Assembly (NCBI GenBank): GCA_039654915.1
Contig: CM077594.1
Span: 34,259,001-34,323,000 of the forward strand
From: Aquilaria yunnanensis
Taxonomy: Eukaryota; Streptophyta; Magnoliopsida; Malvales; Thymelaeaceae
Length of the DNA stretch: 64,000 nt
Direction of reading: 5' to 3'
Shown: positions 1 through 11,466 of the stretch, piece by piece
Layout: each line of letters starts with the position of its first letter
Numbering within the stretch: the first letter of the stretch is position 1
Program-made: the position numbers and the translations under genes
Notes under the pieces: generated by a model
Told to the model about the DNA's origin: nothing
The model's input: only the letters and a program-made list of their open reading frames with translations
The model's database searches: none

Positions 1-2699
1 GCATTTAAAACTTCCAAAGTTGGTATGTTCTGTAAGCCATCAGAACAATACCCTTAGTGTACATACCCAAGTGGTCCTCTTTGCACTATGTAAATGCATC
101 CATATTGGTCCAACCATTACACACAAATTCACATTTTATGCACACCATGGTAGCAAGGAAGGAAAACACTAGCACAAGTCTTAATCTTGGCTACCACACA
201 TTAGGCAATCTTATTAAGTGCAAGTGGCGAACCACTGCACCTGAAACTTCTTCCAAAAAAATGCATTAATATAGCCCTATAACCCCCTATTTTCCTACCT
301 TCATTATCAAGTAGAGTCTTTACGTAAATGAAGGAATTTGGTTTTACATCAATAGCCCACCTACGGACCAAGTTATGGGTTTTTTAACTTTGGTTACAAA
401 ATTCTGACCAAATGAATAGTAACTTAGCCAAATTGGCAACATCATATCATTGGCTACAAGGCTCCAAATTAAGAAATTTCAAATCCCAGTTCAACCTTTA
501 GATGTGTTCTAGGCATTATCAAAATTTTATATCAAGATTTCTTCTACAAAGGGAGATATAGAACTTTAAGTACAGAGTCAGAATTTTGGTCACTTTATGA
601 CCATTTTGCCCATACAAAATTTCATAAGTGTGCAAACACTTCATTCACAAGGGGAACGCTCTCCAAGGTTACCCCATATCTGTCCACTACACATGGGAAA
701 TACATTCACATGCATCTACCAACTTTACAAGGCCAAAATAGAATTTACAAGTAAGCAGCCTAACATTCACACTTAGGTAGCTTTGCACATCACATGCATA
801 GCCAAAACACTACTCAAATGTTCAAATACTTGTGTCATTTCAAATACACTATATGTACATGCATACATGTACTACATAATGGTCTTAACTTAGCTAAATA
901 TGCACCCTAAGTTACAAGAGTGCCTGAGACACAATGGACTCTAGAAACAGGATGCTGGACAGCTGCTGCATAACACAATAAGCACCATCACTAAAAACCA
1001 AATGTGCTCCTAAAATCACCAAACTTACTAGATCGCAACTAGATACAAGGAAGTTCAAGTACCTAAAAGTTTTGATCAAAACTTGAACTACAGATATCAG
1101 TTTGAATGTGATCATTTTGCTGGACCTGAAATGGGCAGATTTGATGGGAGTGAGTTTCATTGTGAAACTTAGTATGGGAAACACTTGGTTTCTTAAGGAA
1201 ATGTGACCCTCATTAAAACCTGCATCCAAAGAAACTAAAACACAAAACCACAATGCATATATACAACATATAACAACCAAATGCAGGAGCCATTCACAAC
1301 CAATAGACACATGAAATGCGGCAGCAACATAAACCATAGGTTAGCCCATAGAACATGCAATAAACCTGAGTAAATCACTATGTCAGCCCTCATTAACCTA
1401 ATGCTTGGTCTTAGGAGGATTTCAACACTATTTAGTACTAACTTTGGGCTCTAGAAATACTCATTTCACTGCCATCTTTGTTAGCCATGCCAGGGCAGTC
1501 TAATTATGGTGCCAACATTGTGCATTTAGACCCCCAGGATTGGTAATGTTCTGTAAGCCATCAGAGCACTACCCTTAGTGTGCATACCCAAGTTGCCCTC
1601 TTGGGTACTATGTAAACACATGCATATTGGTCCAACCATCACACACATATTTACATTTCATGCACACCAAGGCAGAAAAGAAGGAAAACACTAGCACAAG
1701 TCTTAGTCTTGGCTTCCACACATTATCCAATCTTGTCAAGTTCTAGTGACCAGCCACTGCACCTGTAACTTCCAATAATAAACTGTATCATTCTAGCGAT
1801 ATACCTCCCCATTTTATTTGCTCCATTATTAAGTAGAGACTTAGACCAAACCAAGGAATTTTTTTTACATCGATAGCCCACCTATGGACCAAGTTATGGA
1901 TTTTTTAGGTTGGTTACAAAATTCTGACAAAATGAGCAGTAACTTAGCCAACTTTGCAATGTCATATCTTTGGCTACGGGCCTCCAAATTCAGAAATTTC
2001 AAATATCAATTCAACCTCTAGCTGTGCTCCATGTGTGGTAAAAATTTCATACCAAGATTCCTTCTACACAGGGAGATATAGAACTTTAAGTGCAGAGATG
2101 AAATTTGGGTCACTTTATGACCATTTTGCCCACACAAAATGTCATAAGTGTGCAAACACTTCATTCATAAAGGGAAAACCCTCCAAATTTATCACATATA
2201 TGTCCATTACACATACAAAATACATTCCCTTGTATTTAGCAACCCTATGTGGCTAGAACAGAATTTACATGTAAGTAGCCCATCATTCACACTTAGGCAG
2301 CTTTGCACCACATCACTTACATAGCCAAAACATTACTCAAATGTTCACATACTTGTCTCATTTTACATACAATACATGTACTACATAATGGTCTTAACTC
2401 AGCTAAATACACACCTTAAGTTACAAGAATGCTTGAGACACAATGGACTCTAGAAATAGGATGGTGGACAGCTGCTGCACAACATAAAAAGTACCACCAT
2501 TATAAATACCAAATGTGCCCCTAAAATCACCAAAATTTTAGATCATAACAAGACATATGGAATTTCATGTACCTAAAATTTCAAATCAAAACTCAAATGA
2601 CAATTGTCAGTTTGAATGTGATCTTCCTGCTGGACCTAAAATGACAGAATTGAGGGGAGTAAGTTTCATTGAGAAACTTAGTAAGGGTAGCACTTGGAT

Positions 2700-2906
2700 T
2701 CAATAGGCAATGTAACCATCATTAAAATCTGTATCCAAAGACACTAAAATAAAAAAACCACAATGCATATATACAAGATATAACAACGAATTGCAGCAGC
2801 CATTCGCAAGCAACAAACATAGGAAATGTGCCAGCAACATATACCATAGATTAGTCCATAAAACACATAAGAAACATAACCAAATAGCTATGGCAGCCCT
2901 CATCAA
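2700..2906 (-). CDS. Hypothetical 68-codon hydrophobic reading frame in A-LTR2
   Basis: The frame opens with Met-Met-Arg-Ala and ends His/Tyr-Ile-Ala-Tyr-stop. Two Leu/Val/Phe-rich stretches, around residues 5-35 and 40-56, could span a membrane. The homologous frame occurs on the sense strand of the other long family A LTRs: open at 29640-29846 and 31064-31270, broken by a stop in 14641-14835, read past its stop in 32692-32973, and frameshifted in A-LTR1. I know of no protein like it. It may be chance in a T-rich sense strand, so confidence that it is coding is low. Confidence 0.15.
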   Translation of the reverse strand: MMRAAIAIWLCFLCVLWTNLWYMLLAHFLCLLLANGCCNSLLYLVYMHCGFFILVSLDTDFNDGYIAY

Positions 2907-3040
2907 GCTAATGCTTGGTCACAGAAGGATTTTAACAATAGTTAGTACTAACTTTTGGGCTCTAGAAACCCAAAAATTCACTGCCATCAATGTGCACTTC
3001 ACACTAGGTCACAAAACCATCAATAAGTGCACTCCCCTCA

Positions 3041-3083
3041 CTAAGCTTGGTTGATCAAGCTCATGGCTCCCTTCCAAGCTTAG
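3041..3083 (-). repeat. Conserved LTR hairpin, A-LTR2 copy
   Basis: Arms CTAAGCTTGG (3041-3050) and CCAAGCTTAG (3074-3083) pair perfectly around a 23-nt loop. See the entry at 14451 for the family-wide pattern. Confidence 0.7.
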
Positions 3084-3294
3084 TCCTAGCTCCATGGTTG
3101 CTTTAAAATATAGAAAAAAACCCATGAGAGCAAGAGAAACCTTACCAAAGTAGGTAGCCTGAATTTGAAGCTTGATCCTTGAAGTACTCAAGCAATAGCT
3201 CTAGTTTGCTTCCAATTACTTTTTTTTGCCTTCAATTTCAACCAATTGCAAGTTTGATGGTGTGGTGGCTATGGAGGAAATGTGGCTATGTTCT

Positions 3295-4711
3295 TGTTAG
3301 TGTTGTGCCCAAAAAGCCAATCATGAGATGATTGTATTTTTGCACATTGAGTCATGATATTTTATTGAGGCATTAATCCAGCAATTATGTTTGTTGTTTT
3401 GTTTCTGCGTAACGTAACAAACATAATTGTAACCCTAGAATAATAATATTCTTAAACGTCCCTAGTCTAGTGTTATTGTGGAGCGGGTTGCAATAATACA
3501 TAATGACTAGCATATGTGGAGACTAATATGAGATATGTAGTCTACATATGGGTACAAGTTGGAGAACTTGTGTACTGGACCGACCCACCATGAGAACACT
3601 TCATGGATCGTTATATGAGTGTCATAAGTGATTCTCATAGTGATCATGGTATATGTAGTCCTTCGACCTAAGATCATCAAGTTTCCCTACATGTGAGTCA
3701 CATACTTTGATACTTTCCTTTGTTGCTCGTAACTGAGTGAACTTGAAGGAGGTCATTGGGTATGTCACATATCATGCGGAGGGATTTGTATGATCAAGAT
3801 GGAATTTGTCCCTCCTATGTAACGGGAGTGATATCTTTGGGCCCCTTGATAGAGTGAGACATAGAAAATGCATGGCCATGCTCCGATAAGTTGATATACG
3901 ATATCAATGTCATCAGTTTAAGTTGGTCTACTCGGTAATCAAGAAACCAAAGATTGGGCTATACGAGAGTGACACATTCCATGTCTCATGGTTAGTCTTG
4001 ATATCTTGGACAAAGGGACAATGGCATATATCGGTGATGATCATAAAGGTTTAGTCGATTCACCGACAATCTTGTCACTTGGGTAGCAATGATGTGTGGC
4101 TAGACAACGCTCATTGCTTATGATCATAAATGTGATTTATGATCATTGCCAACATGGCAAGAGCCTATTGGATCACACACATAGAGCTATTTGGATCATT
4201 AGAGTGCATGGGCTAATTATTTGGGTTATGGTTTTACTTTAATTTTGTATTAATAATGGGCCAAGGAGTTGAGCCATTATTAAGCCCGAAATTAAATCCT
4301 AATTGGATTAGGGCTTTGAAACCCATTAGGCCTGGAAGTTGAGTATCACTATAAATACAACTTTTGAGTGAGAAATTCGCAGGTCTCCTTGCCCTAGCCT
4401 CCCAAAAGGACAGCCGCACTCTTCTTTTGCAATTCCTTGGAGGACGCAAGCTAGCATTGCTAGCGCAAGAGAAATGCATCTGCCGGGACGTGGTGGAAGC
4501 GTGGTGATCCCGAGAGGCTCGTGTGGATACCATAGAGAGCCTGAACACATCAACTATTCAGGTTTTGTGATTCGACTCTATAGTTGAGTGAGAGATCTCA
4601 ACCAAAAATTAGGTATGAAAATTTTCGAACACCCGGTTTACCCCGTTTCACTTGGATCCTAGAGGGTTTTGGTTAAATTCCGCTGCGCTGTTTGGCTCCC
4701 GAAACCCATCA
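3295..4711 (+). mobile_element. Solo LTR of an otherwise unseen family (E)
   Basis: It starts TGTTAGTGTTGTG at 3295 and ends AACCCATCA at 4711, with GTTCT at 3290-3294 and 4712-4716. Removing it and one duplication restores the family A LTR (ATGTTCT...CGGGCTAG). At 1417 bp with TG...CA ends and no internal domain, it is a solo LTR. Plus orientation is inferred from a TATA motif at 4349 in the last third. A short hairpin (CAATCAT, loop GAG, ATGATTG) lies at 3318-3334. I cannot assign it to copia or gypsy. It contains no supported gene. Confidence 0.88.
4349..4358 (+). promoter_or_regulatory. Putative TATA box of LTR E
   Basis: CTATAAATAC about 350 bp before the LTR end is a good plant TATA motif in the expected place for a U3 promoter. 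Prediction from motif and position only. Confidence 0.5.
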
Positions 4712-6338
4712 GTTCTCGGGCTAGAGGAGGCTGAAAAATGGGAGAAAGATTAGTGAATTGGTCACTTAAATGCCCTTAAATGAGCTTAGGGCACAAAATA
4801 GACTTACGAGCCTTAATCATGCTTTATGTCATTTTCTTTGCCCATAAGCATGGTTTCTTTGTCTTAAACTCCTTGGTGCACATGTGCCCAACATTTTTGA
4901 CCAATTTCCAAGCCATAGCCACCCTTCCCTAGGTGGGAAAACGCCAAATTGCTCAATTTGACTCAAGTAAAAAACATACACATCCTAAGGCCAACATTAG
5001 AACACTTAGGTCCTTTATTCCTTTTTGTGTTTTCTTTGTCATTAGTTGTCTTTCATGAGCAATTTGGTCCTCTAATAGCACTTTCATACCATTCATATCG
5101 TTCTCATAACTCTCTAAATCTCTTTCGTGAAAGGTTTGCAATTGAGTACCCAAATTTTCAAAATCTTACAAAAAAGTCCATAGGTTGCTTGACAAACAAG
5201 CAATCCTTAAGGCTTCTCTTGCTGGCCAAGTTACAAACTTGGAACACTTTTAAGGACGTGTTGATCATGCCTTTTACCACCCACACTTGAATCACTATGG
5301 TGATAATTACACAATATAATTGTTTTTAGCCATTATGACACACTTGTAATTCTCCCATTTTTATGAGGTGGTAACAATCTTTGTGCAGTTCACACTAGGT
5401 CACAAAACCTTCAATAAGTGCACTCCCCTTACTAAGCTTTGTTCATCAAGCTGATGGCTCTCTTCCAAGCTTAGTCCTAGCTTCATGGTTGCTTGAAAAT
5501 ATAGAAAACAACCCATGAGAGAAAGAGAACCCTTACCTTGATGGGTATGCTGAAATTGGAGCTTGATGCTAGGTGCACTCAAGCAATAGCACCAAATAGC
5601 TTCCAATTGTGCTTCCTTGACTTCAATTGCAAGTTGTTTTGAGTTTGATTGTGTGGTGGCTATGGAGGAAGCATGGAGGAGGGTGGGCTGTAGCCCTTGG
5701 CTAGTATGGCCAAATATGAGAGAAGAAAAGGTGGTCTTGACTACTTAAATGGTCAAAAGTGCACTAAACACACTTTAGTAGTCTTAACCTTATCTTATGT
5801 CATTTTCCTTGCTACAAGAATATGGTTTCTTAGTGTTAATCTCTTGGCCCACATTTGACCATCCTTATCTTGCTTCAGCAGCCCCTTCTTAGGTGGGATA
5901 ACCCCACAATTTCACCATTTGACTTAAGTCAAAGACATACACATCTTAAGGCCTACATTAGAACACTTTGGTCCTTTATGCCTTTTTGTGTTTTCTTTAT
6001 CCTTAGTTGTCTTCCATAAGCAATTTGGTTCTCCAATAGTACAATCAAAGCATTCATATCTTTCTCATAACTCCCCAAATCTCTTTTGTGAAAGTTTTGC
6101 AATTGAGTACCTGAATTGGCAAAATCATTCAAAAAAGTCCATAGGTTGCTTGACAAACAAGCAATCCTTAAGGCCTTTCTTTGGGGTGAAGTTACCTACT
6201 TAGAACACTTTTAAGGAGGTGTTGATCATGCCTTTTACCCCCCACACTTCAATCACTATGATGAGAATTACACAGTATAATGGTTTTTGACCATTATGCC
6301 ACACTTTGTAATTCTCCCATTTTTGTAAGGTGGTAACA

Positions 6339-6976
6339 CTCATGCTGGTTGTAATTGGCTAATTAATTATGTGCACTTTGGTTAAAACTTCATGCTACTA
6401 GTTGTTTAACCTAAGAATGCAATTATGCATGCAAGAACTGCTTTGACTTGAGCAAGTAGAAAATAAAAAATAAAACATTTATATAGCCTAGGCATTTCCC
6501 TAAAAACCAATGTTCAAAGAGTCAAAGTATACAAATCCTTTATAGCATCAAAATTAATCATGTGTGGACATTTAAACAATTGTAGACTATGCCCTACACC
6601 CAAAGGCAACCCTAGAGTCCATAACTATAGCCATACACATTGGAGGCAACTAACATACAACATACATATCCAAGTTTAGTATTACTAAGATCCAACCAAC
6701 AAGCTTCCACCTTAGATGAAAGATCCCAGTGGCAAGCCTCAATGATCCTCCACGTGCTCACTAGCCTCTATGGCCAAGAATACTATAGTTACTTCAATAT
6801 CAACTTAACTATCAAGTAGCCAAATAAACTAGAATCTCAGGGATTCTCAAAGCAATATACCTCTAGCGAAAGCTACCACGACAACCCTTAATGATACTTA
6901 GGTTCAACAACATTTAGATCTGCACAATATGAAACTAAGGTAGTGAGAATCCTATGATTCTCAGTAAGGGGTCTTC
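6339..6976 (-). mobile_element. Family B LTR fragment (B3), outermost host of the nest
   Basis: From 6344 the sequence follows the reverse complement of the family B LTR (compare 26230 onward) until 6976, where B2 begins. A-LTR1 cuts it on the left about 50 bp from its end; B2 interrupts it on the right. The rest should lie outside the window on both sides. No gene is seen. Confidence 0.8.
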
Positions 6977-9397
6977 TAACACAGCTATCCTTGGCCCTTG
7001 CCTAGGAAGCATGTGAGAGTTGGTCTCATGGTGGTTGCAATTGGCTAGCTGTGTATGTGCGAGGATTAAAACTCTATCATACTAGTTGATTACCCTAGAA
7101 TATGCAAAATGCATGCTTTTTATGTTTTGATTTTGATTAACAAAATCCACAAAACATTAACTCGGCCAAGACATTTCGAAAGAAAACAAGTTGAAATAGC
7201 CAAAGCATACAAAATCAACATTTATGTGAGTTTACTGCACATAACAACTGTGTGGGAGAATTCATACATAAAGTAGACTAATGCCCTCACCCAAAAGCAA
7301 TGCTAGAGTCTAGGACTCCTCAAAACATAGACAATGGAGGCAACTAGGAGTACTATGTATTGAAGCCTCAATTGAGATCTTCTTGAACTAACTCCCGCAT
7401 TGGATGAAAGTCCCAACGAAGAGTCACAAAAGTCCTTGTTCGCGTGCTGCTTGGCTCTACGGCCAAAGGAAGACTATAGTTAGCACTATGACTTAACCAA
7501 CAAGTAACCCAAGTAGACTAGAATCATAAAGATTCTCACGTGAAGTACCTGCAACAAAAGCAAACTACCGCAATAACCCTCAGTGGTTACTTGGCCCAAC
7601 AACTTCTGAATCTGCACAACATAACTATGGAGTGAGAATTTAGAGATTCTCAATAAGGGTCTTCACTTTACCTGCAAGAAAAGTTACTAAGGACTCCACA
7701 TATGAGAACATATGTAACTTGCTGTGAGCCCATACAGCTTGAGGGTCTAATGAATGCATGTACCTAGGTCTCTCAGGACCACACCTCATCCTGGTCCTTG
7801 AACTACAAGGCATAGCCTTGTCCTCCAACAAGCTTGGCTTGCTAGCCTAACTAGTGATAGGCCACAAGTTGAACCACTCCCTTTTATGATGTGCAAGGGC
7901 ATTATGGTGGAACCATTGTAGACTAGGCTATAAAGACCTCGTAGACTAGGTGCACTAAGGTTTCACCTTGGAACCTCGTGGCTAACGGCATGGCTAGGTC
8001 ACCAAGGGTTTTATACCTTTCACCCAAGCTAGTGATACTTAGTTGTGATATTTTAAAACTGGTTTCCTTCCTTATGGAAAAAGTAACTATAAAACTCAAG
8101 GAAACTTTTAAGTTTCGAATAAATTTTGGAAGATTTACCATACCCCCAAAATGCTTGGACCCCAAGATACCTTAAGAACCCCCTTAGGTCTTCCCCTGAC
8201 CTCTCTAGAAAAATTGGAAAATTTCAGATATTATGCCTGTGCTGACGCGTCGCCACAGTTGGTAACGAACTGCCAATTTTTGTGGTAACGGTGACATGTC
8301 ATGGGTACTAGCAATGATTGGTGATGTGTCGCCAATACCTGCAACAACCCAGAAAACTTCCAATTTTGCTGCTATAAACTTTGGACAATTTCCAAACATA
8401 TCAAACATGCAAGGATAGCCTCCAAAGTTCACACACAAGTAAGACATGTTGCATAGATCACAACCAACTATCACAAGCCAACCTATGATGCATTATATCA
8501 TCATTCTAATCATCACAAACCTCATAGTCCACCATGATTCAACCTTGCCCACTAACTAATGCTATTGCTAGAACTACTTGAATTCATCAAGCAAACTCAT
8601 TCTAATAGCATCAACTGAATGTCAACACACAACTCCCTTACCTTAACTCACTTCACGAGCAAGAAACAAGCAACTCTTCCCCAAAAACTCAAGTCCTAAA
8701 AAGCTCCACCTAGTTCCAAGCAACCAAAGGCACAAATTACATAATTTCTGCCTTCTAACTAAAACCTAACTTTCCAAACATCTAATAAACAATAATTCAC
8801 CAAGAACTCAAGTGTTACCTCATATAAAAAATAAGGAAAATAGTGGAAAACTCTATTCCGAGCTTCAAGAACTTGAAATCATGCTTGGAACAAGCCTTCC
8901 ATAACTTGTATATCCTTGGTAGCTTCAATTTCTTTCAAAAACTGTTGGTTTTAGGCTCAGAATCATTGAAAATTGATAGAAAGAAGGGACAACTCGGGAT
9001 TGAAGGTGAAATGGCAACCTTCCCTTCCTTTACTAATTTTATATGCCACTTAACCATGAAGCCATCCAAGAATTTAAAAATTTACAAATAAGTCCCCTCC
9101 TTTAGGTAACCTTAGTCAAACTTGGTCAAATCTTGTTTATTTCTACTAAGTTTGGGTTAAAGTTAAAATTTAGGTTATAAAAACTCATTTTCAAGATTTG
9201 GGACCTAGCTCGACTATTCAAAAGAAAAAATTGCCATTTTGCCCCTAAACCTTATTTGGTGCCTTAATCTCCTCAAAACTTAGTGAACTTTGATAAACTT
9301 TCTCATTCTTGCCATGTGAACTTGAATTAAGGTTTGAAACTTGATTTAAAGTACTTTACCTTCTTCAAACTATCCTTCAGCTAGGAGAGCCATAACA
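6977..9397 (-). mobile_element. 3' LTR of family B element B2
   Basis: It starts TAACACAGC (family consensus TGACACGGCC, so the terminal TG has decayed) and ends GGAGAGCCATAACA at 9397, 2421 bp. The five bases before it, TCTTC (6972-6976), are the likely left target duplication; the right one is outside the window. Minus orientation follows from the polypurine tract and pol on its right. The region between 7000 and 9397 holds no supported gene. Confidence 0.85.
8241..8333. repeat. Triplet of 14-bp palindrome-like sites in the B2 LTR
   Basis: Sites at 8241-8254 (GCTGACGCGTCGCC), 8290-8303 (GGTGACATGTCATG) and 8320-8333 (GGTGATGTGTCGCC) start 49 and 30 bp apart. They match the arrangement described at 27486 with partial CpG loss. 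Confidence 0.75.
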
Positions 9398-9415
9398 TTC
9401 TCCCCCTCTTTCTGG
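9398..9415 (-). promoter_or_regulatory. Polypurine tract of B2
   Basis: On the minus strand a run of A and G (AGAAAGAGGGGGAGAA) directly precedes the LTR start TGTTATGG, the expected plus-strand primer for reverse transcription. Confidence 0.8.
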
Positions 9416-9419
9416 AATT

Positions 9420-9954
9420 TGGTCCTCCAAATTCCATTACAACTTTAGAAAAATACTAGGATATGTTTTCAGCATATCCTACTGCGTCTCCAAAGTAGCT
9501 TTGTCTTCACTATGGTTAGACCAAGGGACCTTAACCATTGGAATCCACTTGGTTCAGAGTTTCTGGACTTGCCTAGCAAGTATCTGAATGGGTTTTTCTT
9601 CATAAGCCAAGTCTTCCTGGATGGGTACCACTGAAGGATAAACCACCTATCCCGGATTCACCGTGCTTTTTCTTAGTAGACTAATGTGAAACATGTTATG
9701 CACTTGGGATAGATTAGGTGGTAATGCCAACCGATAAGCAACCTTTCCTATCTTCTCCAAAATTTCATAGGGTCCAATGTACCTAGGGTCTAACTTACTT
9801 CTTTTCCCAAAACGGGTAACTCCTTTCATTGGCAACACTTCGAGAAGTACTTTGTCACTAACTTGAAAACTTAAATCTCTCCTTGTCAAATTGGAATATT
9901 TAGTCTGCCGGTCATTGGTTGCTTTTATTGATTTGTTGATCAATTTAACCTTAG
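9420..9954 (-). pseudogene. pol: B2 integrase C-terminal domain and chromodomain remnant
   Basis: The minus frame 9647-9943 shows the integrase C-terminal module: DLSFQVSDKVLL, then a KLDPRYIGPYEILEKIG stretch and SQVHNMFHISLLRK. Downstream to about 9420 there are scattered chromodomain residues (WIPMVK, WSNHS, DMLK.YPSIF) broken by stops and frameshifts. In Tekay/Del chromoviruses this tail binds modified chromatin and steers insertion. It is one frame off the upstream integrase core. Family assignment is firm; the product is not functional. Confidence 0.8.
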
Positions 9955-10794
9955 CTATGGTATTATGGTATCAGCTATGATTTTAGGTCCAACAATTACT
10001 CTATTTGAAGGATTTGCCCAACAAAGGGGCGCCATGCAACGTCTTCCGTATAAAGCCTCGTATGGTGCCATACCAATAATAGTTTGATGACAGTTATTAT
10101 AAGCAAACTCAATGAGTGGTAAATGTTGATCCCAATCACCTCTGAAATCAACAACACAGATATGGAAAATGGTACTGAGACTAACCTTGCTTTCTAATGC
10201 CTCATAGAAAGCATTCCAAAATTGTGACACAAACCGAGGATCTCTATTAGATATAATCAGATCTAGTATACCGTGGAGTCTCACAATCTCCTTGAGGTAT
10301 AACTGAGCCAATCTCTCCAACGTATAAGTGATCCTGATAAGTATAAAGTGTGCCAACTTTGTTAGCCGGTCAACCACTACCTATATACCATCATGCTGAC
10401 TCTGGGTATGTGGCAATCATACTAGAAAATCCATAGCAATGGACCCCCACTTCCTCACTGGAAGAGGTAAACTCTGAAGTGTGCCTGCTGGTTTCTGATG
10501 TTCAACTTTAACCATTTGGCATGTCAAACACTTTGCCACATGTCTTGCTACATCCCTTTTGAGTCCTGGCCAACAAAAATGCATTTTCAGGTCATGATAC
10601 ATCATACTAATGCTAGGGTGAATGTTTAAAGTACTATTATGTACCTCTTGTAAGACTTGCTGCATAAGTCCTTCCATATTTGGTGCATAGAGATGATCTT
10701 CGTGGTGCAATATTCTATCCTTGTACTGGAATTCCTTCTTTACAGTACCAAGCTTCGCTTCTCCTGAACTTTTCTTCAACAATGGATCTTTCAT
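9955..10794 (-). pseudogene. pol: B2 integrase, zinc-binding and core regions, catalytic Glu segment deleted
   Basis: The minus frame 10794-10417 carries the H2C2 zinc-binding module (His-x3-His type pair, later CLTCQM), ending at the first catalytic Asp in AMDF. Frame 10377-9955 continues in phase (VDRLTKLAHF, LYLKEIVRLHG, SNRDPRFVSQFW), so the second Asp region is present. After STIFH the sequence jumps to ICVVDFRGDWDQH. About 20 residues that in B1 read PQTDGQSE...EDMLRM are gone, removing the third DDE residue at about 10160. A stop lies between the two open stretches. Confidence 0.85.
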
Positions 10795-11046
10795 TTGAGC
10801 GTCCTTAACTCTGACTAACCAAGCTAATTAAATTTCCAAAACGTAGACTAAGGATTTCTCCTAGTTTTGCCAAAATTCATACAAAGCCGAGAAACAATCT
10901 CCCAAAGCTACTTCTCAGGAATTCGTAGCCTGATCCTTCGATAGGATCACTCCTGTGTATTTTTAGCTCAATGCATCTATTACAACATTCCCTTTTCCAG
11001 CACAATAGTCAATTGAACAATCACAAACTCTTATGTATTCAATCCA

Positions 11047-11466
11047 TCAATGATGCCTCATGTTTAAATCATTTTGTGTGAACAAGTATTTCAAACTTTT
11101 ATGATCGGTCATGATCCTGAATGACCTACCCATCAAGTAATGCCTCCGCAACTTGAGGGGAAAGATTACCGCCGCTAGCTCAAGATCGTGAATGAGGTAG
11201 TTCAACTCATTTGGCCTCAACTGTCTTGAACCATAGGCGATCACTTGACTTTCCTACACCAATACACACCCTACACTAGAACTTGATGCATCAATGTATA
11301 CTGTAAAAGCCTTGGTTGGATCTGGTAGAATGTGTATCAGTGCACTAGTCAATCTTTTATTCAACTCCATGTATGCTTCGTCACACTTTGGTGTCCATTC
11401 AAACTTCTAAGTTTTCTTGGTCAAGGCCATTAATGGTGTAGCTACCACAGAGAATTTCTTTATGAA
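11047..11466 (-). pseudogene. pol: B2 RNase H remnant
   Basis: Frame 11244-11047 reads [26 protein letters not shown]...[21 protein letters not shown], the typical Ty3/gypsy RNase H C-terminal half, and stops after RHH. The N-terminal half ([35 protein letters not shown]) can be followed from 11463 to 11245 through in-frame stops. It is in the same frame as the RT upstream. RNase H would degrade the RNA strand of the cDNA hybrid. Confidence 0.8.

Larger units (their letters stand above)
1479..5376 (-). mobile_element. Family A solo LTR, copy A-LTR2, split by E
   Basis: It starts TGTTAGCC at 1479 and ends GGTAACA at 5376, flanked by ATCTT at 1474-1478 and 5377-5381. The surrounding A-LTR1 sequence joins cleanly across the gap. 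Without E and its duplication the LTR is 2476 bp, close to other family A LTRs. No internal region adjoins it, so it is a solo LTR, normally a product of LTR-LTR recombination. It sits in a copy of its own family in the same orientation. Confidence 0.9.
1..6338 (-). mobile_element. Family A LTR, copy A-LTR1, split by A-LTR2
   Basis: The two halves are 1-1478 and 5382-6338. They align in order with the reverse complement of the A1 LTR at 13581-15257. The outer end is GGTAACA at 6338, followed by CTCAT and family B LTR sequence, so CTCAT is probably the target duplication. The first 45 or so LTR bases lie outside the window. This is either a solo LTR or the right-hand (5') LTR of a minus-strand element extending left. 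No primer-binding site or pol is visible. It holds no real gene. Confidence 0.85.

Noticed and set aside
912..1337. 141-codon open frame on the minus strand in A-LTR1
   Set aside because: It is a frame-shifted run through the hydrophobic-frame region and beyond; homologous LTRs do not keep this frame open, and no domain is recognisable.
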